Below, piece after piece: positions 1-6,747 of a DNA stretch of 64,000 bases. The DNA is from Maricaulis salignorans (GTDB lineage Bacteria; Pseudomonadota; Alphaproteobacteria; Caulobacterales; Maricaulaceae): positions 23,845 to 87,844 of the forward strand of contig NZ_FNHG01000014.1 of assembly GCF_900103475.1 (NCBI RefSeq). The letters run 5' to 3'. Position 1 is the first letter of the stretch. Every line of letters starts with the position of its first letter. The position numbers and the translations under genes were made by a program. The notes beneath the pieces were generated by a model, which was not told where the DNA came from, searched no databases, and saw only the letters and a list, made by a program, of their open reading frames with translations.

Positions 1-453
1 TCGCTCGACGATGCGATCACCTCCTACCTGTTCAATTCCCAATTGCTGCAGGTCCCCGGCGAAGACCGTCTCGTCCTGCTCGCCCCGGAAGAGACCCGTG
101 AAAACACGGCGACGCGGGCCTATTGTGATCGTCTGGTCAGTGGCAACGGGCCGATCGGTGCCGTTCATTTTGCCTCGGTCCGGCAATCGATGCGCAATGG
201 GGGTGGACCCGCCTGTTTGCGGCTGCGTGTCGTGCTGACGCAGTCCGAGCGCGAGGCGCTGTCGGCAAATGTGATCATGACGCCTGACCTGTTCGCAGCG
301 CTCAATGCGTGGGGCGCGAAACATTACCGGGAGAGCTTGATGCCCGCCGACCTCGCGGACCCGCAATTACTGGTCGAGAGCCGGCAGGCGCTGGATGCGC
401 TGACCGGCCTGCTCGACCTCGGATCGGATTTCTATCCCTTCCAGCGCGGTTGA
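1..453 (+). CDS. astB: N-succinylarginine dihydrolase, C-terminal part (cut by window edge)
   Basis: Second enzyme of the arginine succinyltransferase (AST) pathway; it hydrolyses N2-succinylarginine to succinylornithine, CO2 and ammonia. The reading frame is open from base 1, so the start lies outside the window. The visible ~150 residues match the end of the family: SMRNGGGPACLRLRV (around residues 64-78 of the visible part), then NAWGAKHYRE, DLADPQLL and the terminal FYPFQRG. The family is usually about 440 aa, so roughly one third is present. The remaining ast genes are not in view downstream; the next gene is a receiver protein. Identification is by recognition of conserved family motifs. 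Confidence 0.95.
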   Translation, partial: SLDDAITSYLFNSQLLQVPGEDRLVLLAPEETRENTATRAYCDRLVSGNGPIGAVHFASVRQSMRNGGGPACLRLRVVLTQSEREALSANVIMTPDLFAALNAWGAKHYRESLMPADLADPQLLVESRQALDALTGLLDLGSDFYPFQRG

Positions 454-538
454 GGCCCGTTTGCAAAGATTGCGGGCATTTCACCCGAATCAGGATCGTA
501 TCGCGGCGAACCAGTTGCGGTTGTTATGGGGAGACGGT

Positions 539-964
539 GTGAGCCAAGGCGTTCCAATCATTCTGATCGATGACGACCCGGACGAGCACTTCCTGTTCAG
601 GACAGATCTTGAGGATGCCGGGTTTGAGCTCGATTTCGAGAGTTTCACCCACCCCGAGGCGGCCCTGGCCCATTTGTTCCGGCGGGCCGGCGGGCCTGTT
701 CTGGTCCTGACCGATATGGGGTTGGCCGGTGATGATCCGATTGAATTCATCAGGCTGGCGAGCGGCGTGCTGCATGGCGGTGCGATTGGTGCGTTTTCGG
801 GCGCGCTGAACCCGGACAAGGAAGCGCGGTGCCGCGAGGCCGGCGCCAGTTTCTACATCGTCAAGCCGATCTCGGGCGAAAAGCTTGAGGCCGCTCTTGC
901 GAATACGCAATCCCTGGGCATTGAGACCCTGGCCGACGGGCGCCGGCGTCTGATCTGCCGCTAG
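539..964 (+). CDS. Single-domain response regulator (CheY-like receiver)
   Basis: Receiver domain with no output domain, about 141 aa. The acidic pocket is IDDDPDE near residues 10-16, the phosphorylatable Asp is D59 (VLTDMG), and the conserved Lys is in YIVKPISG. I chose the GTG at 539 because GGGGAGA (528-534) sits at Shine-Dalgarno distance and the domain begins immediately after it. An in-frame ATG at 461 would add 26 non-conserved residues. The spacing from astB (85 bp) leaves co-transcription open. A partner kinase is not visible, and the phosphosignalling output is unknown. Confidence 0.85.
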   Translation: MSQGVPIILIDDDPDEHFLFRTDLEDAGFELDFESFTHPEAALAHLFRRAGGPVLVLTDMGLAGDDPIEFIRLASGVLHGGAIGAFSGALNPDKEARCREAGASFYIVKPISGEKLEAALANTQSLGIETLADGRRRLICR

Positions 965-1020
965 GCAAGCTCCAGGACGGCTCAGGGTCGCCTCTGCGAG
1001 AGTGAGCCGCTGGCGACTCC

Positions 1021-1902
1021 CTAGAGCGCTGCGGCCTGTTTCAGCAGCCCGCCGGCCAGGGCATATTCCTGGCTGCCTTTGCTATACACCTTGTCGCCCT
1101 GGATGATCTGGGATGGCTTGAGGTCGCTCTGACCGCGCAGGCGCTGATAGATCGACTCAAAGTCCTGATAGGTCGCCTCCATCAATTCCTCGAAACTGTC
1201 GATCACGAAATAGCTCTGCTGAAAATCATCATAGCGGTAATCGGTTCGCATGATCCGCTCGATATCGAAATGGATGCGGTTGGGCGAGCGCGCTTCGAGG
1301 CTGAAGATCGACTCCGCACGCGATGAGACGATGCCGGCGCCATAGATCCGTCGCCCCTCGGGCGTGTTGATCAGGCCGAACTCGACTGTGTACCAGTACA
1401 GGCGGGTAATCTGCTTGATGGCATCGAAGCCGATCGAGCGCAGCCCGCCGCGGCCATAGGCGGCCATATAGTCGGCGAAAACCGGCAGGCTGAGTAGCGG
1501 GACGTGGCCGAAGACGTCGTGGAAAATATCGGGCTCGGGCAGATAGTCGAGTTTCTCGCCATCGCGAATGAAACGGCCCGAGACGAAGCGGCGATTGGCG
1601 AGGTGTTCGAAGAATTCCTTCTCCGGGATGAGCCCGGGCACAGTCACCACGGTCCAGCCGGTCAGAGCTTCCAGCTTTTCATTGATGCGCCGGAAGTCAG
1701 GAATGCCGCCTTCATTCAGGTTGAGCAATTCCAGGCCTTTGAAGAATTCCGGGACGGCCCGGTTGCCGAGGATCTTCATCTGCCGTTCGTACAGCGTGGT
1801 CCAGATGGCGTGTTCCTCGGTCGAATAGCGATCCCATTTCTGCTCGATCGTGAAATCCGCAGCCGGAGTTTGTTCGGCGACGACGGGATCATTGACGGGC
1901 AT
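1021..1902 (-). CDS. phhA: Phenylalanine 4-monooxygenase
   Basis: Pterin-dependent, non-heme iron hydroxylase converting phenylalanine to tyrosine, the entry to phenylalanine catabolism; cytosolic. 293 aa, normal for the bacterial single-domain form without the animal regulatory domain. Iron ligands are visible: HDVFGH gives H128 and H133, and YWYTVEFGLI gives E174. The ATG at 1902 follows a short region with AGGATAACC (on the minus strand) as a weak Shine-Dalgarno. It stands alone on the minus strand; a pterin dehydratase (phhB) is not next to it. An AsnC/Lrp regulator, often adjacent in relatives, is not visible either. Confidence 0.97.
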   Translation of the reverse strand: MPVNDPVVAEQTPAADFTIEQKWDRYSTEEHAIWTTLYERQMKILGNRAVPEFFKGLELLNLNEGGIPDFRRINEKLEALTGWTVVTVPGLIPEKEFFEHLANRRFVSGRFIRDGEKLDYLPEPDIFHDVFGHVPLLSLPVFADYMAAYGRGGLRSIGFDAIKQITRLYWYTVEFGLINTPEGRRIYGAGIVSSRAESIFSLEARSPNRIHFDIERIMRTDYRYDDFQQSYFVIDSFEELMEATYQDFESIYQRLRGQSDLKPSQIIQGDKVYSKGSQEYALAGGLLKQAAAL

Positions 1903-2005
1903 GGCGGTTATCCTGAGCGAGATTTAGTTTCGTTTGTAACCAATATACGCCGCTTTGCGCCGGGACGAAACGGGTGATTGGACCTTGCGCTGTCGCAGAC
2001 AGCAA

Positions 2006-2033
2006 AACGCCGCCCCCGGGAGAGGACGGCGTT
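2006..2033 (-). terminator. Rho-independent terminator of the beta/gamma-crystallin gene
   Basis: Inverted repeat AACGCCG (2006-2012) and CGGCGTT (2027-2033) with a GC-rich loop. On the minus strand it is followed by T residues (complement of the A-run at 2004-2007). It lies 29 bp past the stop of the minus-strand gene at 2062. Confidence 0.6.
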
Positions 2034-2061
2034 CTGTGCTCAGCCATCGCGCTGTTGCGGA

Positions 2062-3324
2062 TCAGTTCGTGCAGAGCAGGTCGACCATCGGTTCACACCG
2101 TCCTGCGCGGCACTCCTGGTTGGCGCCAATAAACCAGGTGCGGCTGCGGCTGTAGCGGTCCACGGAGAAGTGGGCCGCCCGGCTATAGCCGGCCGACCGG
2201 CAGACGCGGCGGGCGACTTCCTCGTCGCAGAAACGTCCACCTTCGCCAAGGCACCGGTCAATGCCCATACCGTTGACTTCCGGCCGGGCGAAGAAGGCGG
2301 CATCGACGCCGCGCACACCACCGCGCACATTCATGCCGCGATCGCTATCGGGGCCGGGATAGCCGTTGCCGCCGCCCGGTCCCGGGTAACCATTGCCGGG
2401 GTGGCCATAGGCGCCATCCACGCGGCGCAGCGAGGAGATCGTATTGCGCAGGTAGTAGCGCGTCAGATCCTCGACACTGTCGCCTTCGAAATACTCACAG
2501 CGGCCGCGGTAGTCCGCATGCTCGCAGACCTGCCAGGTCTCGCCGCGGGCAACAGCGAGGCTATCGGCACGGTCATTGAAGCCAACCCGTTCCAGGGTGG
2601 TCGTGTCCTGCTGGACGTCGACGCGCTGGCCAGTGAAATCGGCACCGTCGAAGAGCCAGACACCATTGCGCGGCTGTGGTCCGTAATTCCCGCCCGGACC
2701 GCCTGGGCGCGGGCCACCGGGATTGCCGTTATAATCCGGTTCCACCGAACTGATCCGGCCCGCCAGGCCGCCAGGGATGGTGGGGAGATCACCATTCACC
2801 TGCATGCAGGCCGCGCGGAAATTGGAATCATCACAGACGCGCCAGCTGCCGCGCCCGCTATAGCGGATCGACTGGGTGGCATCATTGAAGCCAAGCCGGC
2901 TCAGATCGGACTGGGAGTCGGTGACAACGACGGCGCGACCGGAAAAATTGGGTCCGGAATAAAGTGTGAGGGAATTGCCGCGGCCGGGCCGGCCCGGATT
3001 GGTCTGGGTCGGCGCGACTGGGCGGACGCCTGTGTAGAGGTTATCATAGCGGCCGAGATGGGCCTCACTGCTCGTATAGGTGAAGCAGCCACCGGAATAA
3101 TTGGAATCGACGCAAAACTCCCACTGACCCGACACGATCCGGAAGGAACTCGTGCGATCATTGAAGCGCATCGCGGACAGATCGCTTGTCGCCCGATTGA
3201 TTGTCAGGCTCTGGCCCTGGAAATTGGGCTGGTCGAAGAGAATGATTTCCTGGGCACTTGCAGCGCCGGTGGCGCCAGCGAGTAGCAGAGCGGCCATGGC
3301 CGTCAGTCGATAGCGTATCTTCAT
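2062..3324 (-). CDS. Secreted protein with three beta/gamma-crystallin domains
   Basis: 420 aa. A Sec signal peptide (KIRYRL positive end, hydrophobic AALLLAGATGAASA, cleavage near residue 24) is followed by three consecutive beta/gamma-crystallin units: about 25-105 (IILFDQPNFQGQ), 118-205 (LTLYSGPNFSGR) and 220-305 (VWLFDGADFTGQ). Each has the Greek-key pattern aromatic-x-x-x-F-x-G and a paired Cys core (WEFCVDSNYSGGCF, WRVCDDSNFRAACM, WQVCEHADYRGRCEY). A Gly/Pro-rich linker leads to a cysteine-containing tail (330-420) without a family I can name. Many bacterial members bind calcium; whether this one keeps the N/D-N/D-x-x-S/T-S sites is uncertain. Function unknown; probably a periplasmic or surface structural or stress protein. 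A terminator follows at 2006-2033. Confidence 0.85.
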   Translation of the reverse strand: MKIRYRLTAMAALLLAGATGAASAQEIILFDQPNFQGQSLTINRATSDLSAMRFNDRTSSFRIVSGQWEFCVDSNYSGGCFTYTSSEAHLGRYDNLYTGVRPVAPTQTNPGRPGRGNSLTLYSGPNFSGRAVVVTDSQSDLSRLGFNDATQSIRYSGRGSWRVCDDSNFRAACMQVNGDLPTIPGGLAGRISSVEPDYNGNPGGPRPGGPGGNYGPQPRNGVWLFDGADFTGQRVDVQQDTTTLERVGFNDRADSLAVARGETWQVCEHADYRGRCEYFEGDSVEDLTRYYLRNTISSLRRVDGAYGHPGNGYPGPGGGNGYPGPDSDRGMNVRGGVRGVDAAFFARPEVNGMGIDRCLGEGGRFCDEEVARRVCRSAGYSRAAHFSVDRYSRSRTWFIGANQECRAGRCEPMVDLLCTN

Positions 3325-3463
3325 CGGTGATCTCCGTCAGTACAGGATGGTGAGTGTATCGCGATAATCATGGCGCAGGAAAGCTGAACTCAATTGCACA
3401 ACCGTGTTCAGGGGGCATTCAGGCGTCGGGGCCGGGTGGCTGGGCACCCGGCTCCGATCCCGA

Positions 3464-5605
3464 TCAGCGATTGCCATTTCCGTCTGCGGGGTCTTCGGCG
3501 GGCGCGGGGTCGGGTGGCGGCGTATTGCGTCCACGATTGAGCAGTCCACGCAGGAGTTGTTGAGCCGGGTCCTCGGCCTGGGGCTGGGCGGGTTCCTCAC
3601 TGCCTTCCGGCTGATCGCCGGCGGGCTCGCTGCTGCCACCCAGACCCAACGCGTTGAGCAGGGTGTTGCGGACAGCGTCTTCCGGTGTCGTTGCGTCACC
3701 GCTCGAGCCGCCCAGCGCGTTTCTGACGGCGCCGGTGAGCAGGGCCTGACCCACGGCTTCGGTGTCGACGCCGATGTTGACATTGTTGAAGCCACCGCGA
3801 ATTCGCACCGGTACGGTGATCCCCTGCAGGTCACGATCGCCTCCCTGTCCCTGGATTGAGGCCACGGCGCGTGGCTGCAGGCGGTAATCCACGGTTTGTT
3901 CGGGCAGGTTTACCCAGCCACTCCCTGTGATCCGCAGGAGCGGGCTGAGCAGCAGAAGATCGGAATTGCTGATGCGTCCGGCGTTGGCGGTGAATGTACC
4001 GGTGAGGGCGCTGAAATCCGTCTCTGCGCTCTCGCCCGTGGCGGCCGGCGTTTCTGAATCGCCGGCCGAGCTATTGCCATTGCCGGAGACGAAGCTGGAA
4101 ACATTGCGGATGGTCTGGGCCACGTTGAGGCCGGTGATCGCGCCATCGGAAAAGCTGAACTGACCATTGCCGGCCAGACCTTGAATGATGGCGGCCTGGC
4201 TCGCGCCGGAACTGGTGAAGGCCAGTTCCATGGCCCCCGTTCCGCGCAAGCGCTCAAAGCCCGCGACGGCGGTGAGGAAGGGTTCTGCGTCAAGCCCTGT
4301 CAGGTCAGCGCGCAGCGAATAGGAGGGGGTGCGCGAGCGGCCATTGACGACGATGTCGGCCGTGCCGCGTCCCTCGTAGAGCGCGATCTGGGTTAGATTG
4401 GCTTCCAGCCGGCGATTGAGGACGCGCATGCGCAATTCGGTCTCGCTGACCTCGATCTCGCCGAATTTCAGCGTCCCGACGCTGAGCCGCAAATCGGCAT
4501 CGACGAGGCCGAGTCCGGCCAGGTCAATCGGAGCTTCGCTCCAGGGGGCAATGCCGGCCGGGTCGGCGGCAGGCTCTGCAGCCGGCTCGGGCAGATACGG
4601 GGTGATGTCGAGAATTGCCAGACTCAGCGCGCCGTCGAGGCGCGGCTTTGCATTTTCCAGATTGACGGTCAGGCGGCCGGAGCCGGCAATGTCGTCGAGC
4701 CGGATGGCGTCGGCCGTCAGGGCGATATGGGCCGGGTCTCCGGCGATGCGGCCGCTGGTGCTGAAACGGCGCAGGCCGTCACCCGGCGGCATGTCGACGC
4801 CGGCAAAGCGCGCCAGATTGCGAATCGAGGGCACGGTTGTATTGAAGGCGCCATCGACGGACAGATCAGCAGATTCGCGGAAATTGCCGTCAAAATGCGC
4901 GGTCACCAGATTGCCGCCCAGGTCGAACAACAGGCCGGTCTCGCGACCTTCAAAGAAGCCCCGCAGCGAGGCGATGCGGGCGCTGAAGCTCATGCGCTCG
5001 CCATTGGCGCTCAGGGCACCGTCCAGCTGCATCGGACCGTCCAGGGAGGGAAGACCCATGGCGAGGTCGAGGCCGGTGATGTCATGGCTCTGATCGCCAT
5101 CGGAATAGCTGATCGTGCCGTTCTCAATGCGGACATCGCCGAAACTGGCTTCCAGCGGCAAGGCGCCGGGCCGGCGAAAACCGCCATCGCCCCCAGTCGC
5201 CGCCGGTGGCGTATCCCCAGCTTCCGCCATCGTCCAGTTATTGCGCCCGCCGCGCTGCTGCAGCCGGATCACCGGGTCGATCAGCACGAATTCGGCAATC
5301 TCGATCCGGCGCGACAGGAGTGGCTCCAGCTTCACGGCCACCCGCATTTCACCCATTTCCGCAAACGACGCATCCCCAAATCCCTCGGCATTGGCGATCG
5401 AGACATTGCTGGCCCGGATCTCGATGCGCGGCAGAAGGCGAAGTTCAAGCTCGCCATCCAGCGTGACATCGCGATGCAGGGCCTCGCTGGCGGCAAGCCG
5501 GACGCGCTCCTGATAGAAGGAAGGTGGCAGGACGAAGGGGATGATGATCGCCGCACCGATGACGAGCACGATCAGGACGAAGATGACTTGCAGCAGGCGT
5601 GTCAT
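3464..5605 (-). CDS. AsmA family inner-membrane protein
   Basis: 713 aa. An N-terminal transmembrane anchor (LLQVIFVLIVLVIGAAIIIPFVL) is followed by a large periplasmic beta-rich region typical of AsmA/TamB-like proteins, with the N-terminal AsmA signature (RDVTLDGELELRLLPRIEI, VSIANAEGFG) and the C-terminal AsmA_2 part (GTGAMELAFTSSG, FSDGAITGLNVAQTIR). The last ~70 residues are Pro/Glu/Asp-rich and low-complexity. Family members are thought to bridge or influence lipid transport and outer-membrane assembly. The ATG at 5605 has GGAG at 9 nt; an in-frame ATG at 5653 would add 16 residues before the anchor and looks less likely. Divergent from the M48 protease gene at 5738. Confidence 0.9.
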   Translation of the reverse strand: MTRLLQVIFVLIVLVIGAAIIIPFVLPPSFYQERVRLAASEALHRDVTLDGELELRLLPRIEIRASNVSIANAEGFGDASFAEMGEMRVAVKLEPLLSRRIEIAEFVLIDPVIRLQQRGGRNNWTMAEAGDTPPAATGGDGGFRRPGALPLEASFGDVRIENGTISYSDGDQSHDITGLDLAMGLPSLDGPMQLDGALSANGERMSFSARIASLRGFFEGRETGLLFDLGGNLVTAHFDGNFRESADLSVDGAFNTTVPSIRNLARFAGVDMPPGDGLRRFSTSGRIAGDPAHIALTADAIRLDDIAGSGRLTVNLENAKPRLDGALSLAILDITPYLPEPAAEPAADPAGIAPWSEAPIDLAGLGLVDADLRLSVGTLKFGEIEVSETELRMRVLNRRLEANLTQIALYEGRGTADIVVNGRSRTPSYSLRADLTGLDAEPFLTAVAGFERLRGTGAMELAFTSSGASQAAIIQGLAGNGQFSFSDGAITGLNVAQTIRNVSSFVSGNGNSSAGDSETPAATGESAETDFSALTGTFTANAGRISNSDLLLLSPLLRITGSGWVNLPEQTVDYRLQPRAVASIQGQGGDRDLQGITVPVRIRGGFNNVNIGVDTEAVGQALLTGAVRNALGGSSGDATTPEDAVRNTLLNALGLGGSSEPAGDQPEGSEEPAQPQAEDPAQQLLRGLLNRGRNTPPPDPAPAEDPADGNGNR

Positions 5606-5737
5606 GGTAGCGGACTCCAGGCCGGTTACTTGCAGATGCCGCGCGATCACCATTCCCGCCGATTTCGGGCGAGACGGAATGGCAGCGCTACGATAGTCTT
5701 ACGGTCAATTGACGGAAAACCGAAGGGGGAGTTGAGG

Positions 5738-6532
5738 ATGAGTAAGGGCAAACTAACAGAACTGATCCGCCGCCGCGAAATTTTGATGGGTCTGGCCGCC
5801 GGGACGATGCTTCCATTTATCGCCGGCTGTGCCGAAAATGCGGCCCTCGGGCGCAGCCAGCTGATGCTGGTCTCCGACTCACAGCTGGCGCAATTATCGG
5901 CCCAGGCCTGGCGCGAAAGCCTGCAGCGCGAGCGTGTCTCGCGCGATCCCGCCTATACCCGCCGGCTCGACCGCGTGGGGCAGCGGATCGTCAATGCCTC
6001 CGGCCAAACTCATCTGGATTGGGAATTCGTGGTCTTTGACAGCGATACCGTGAATGCCTGGGTCCTGCCCACGGGCAAGGTCGGGTTTTACAAGGGCATT
6101 CTGGATTTGATGGAGACTGACGATCATGTCGCCACCGTGATGGGCCATGAGATCGGTCATATCGCCGGCCGCCACTCGGCTGAACGTGCCAGCCAGCAGA
6201 TGGCCGCCCAGATCGGTATGAGCCTGGTGAGTACAGCGCTCACAAGCAATGCCGACATTGCCTATAGCGACCAGCTCGGTGCCGCGCTCGGCATGGGGGT
6301 AAGTCTCGGTATTATCCTGCCTTATTCGCGCCAGCACGAGTTTGAAGCCGATCGTCTCGGCGTCGATTACATGGTCGCTGCCGGCTATGACCCGCGCCAG
6401 GCGATCGACTTCTGGATCGCGATGTCGACCACCCATCAGGGCGGCCAGCTGGAATTCGCTTCGACCCACCCGTCCGATGAACACCGGATCGAGGCGATGC
6501 GCGCGCATATGGCTGCGCGGGGCTATGTTTGA
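5738..6532 (+). CDS. M48 family metalloprotease, lipoprotein (LoiP/BepA-like)
   Basis: 264 aa zinc endopeptidase. The N-terminus IRRREILMGLAAGTMLPF ends in a lipobox (FIAGC, Cys31), so it should be a lipidated periplasmic protein; the RRR before the hydrophobic stretch is Tat-like but not a clear Tat motif. Zinc site: HEIGH at 137-141 and the third ligand in EFEADRLG near residue 203. The length fits the single-domain M48B/C proteases (YggG/LoiP type) involved in envelope quality control; no TPR tail as in BepA. The ATG at 5738 is preceded by AGGGGGA. A much longer in-frame upstream extension is open but runs antisense to asmA and is rejected. Confidence 0.92.
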   Translation: MSKGKLTELIRRREILMGLAAGTMLPFIAGCAENAALGRSQLMLVSDSQLAQLSAQAWRESLQRERVSRDPAYTRRLDRVGQRIVNASGQTHLDWEFVVFDSDTVNAWVLPTGKVGFYKGILDLMETDDHVATVMGHEIGHIAGRHSAERASQQMAAQIGMSLVSTALTSNADIAYSDQLGAALGMGVSLGIILPYSRQHEFEADRLGVDYMVAAGYDPRQAIDFWIAMSTTHQGGQLEFASTHPSDEHRIEAMRAHMAARGYV

Positions 6533-6640
6533 GGCGGGATGAAGCAGGCCTGCAAATGGCCTGATTGCATGGTTGCCACCGCACGATGGTGGCGCTAGTT
6601 TCCCGCGCCTCACGCCCTGTGCAACAGGTGCGTGCCCGGT

Positions 6641-6717
6641 GCCGCCTTAGCTCAGTTGGTTAGAGCGCTAGAATGTGGATCTAGAGGTCCCCCGTTCAAT
6701 TCGGGGAGGCGGTACCA
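6641..6717 (+). tRNA. tRNA-His (GTG)
   Basis: 77 nt with CCA encoded. Acceptor 5' strand GCCGCCT pairs with AGGCGGT; anticodon stem CTAGA/TCTAG encloses loop ATGTGGA, anticodon GTG at 6675-6677; T-arm GGTTCAATTC-like loop is intact. The discriminator is A73, the first pair is G1-T72, and the base before G1 is T, so the usual bacterial G-1:C73 pair is absent. That is the known alphaproteobacterial form of tRNA-His. Confidence 0.95.
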
Positions 6718-6747
6718 TTTTCGACCACCCAACCTGTATTTGTCGGG

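Noticed and set aside
1978..3285. 435-aa plus-strand open frame opposite the crystallin gene
   Set aside because: Antisense shadow of a gene with a signal peptide, motifs and a terminator; its translation shows no domain.
4727..5737. Extension of the M48 frame upstream
   Set aside because: Antisense to asmA; the lipoprotein signal begins at 5738 with a Shine-Dalgarno.
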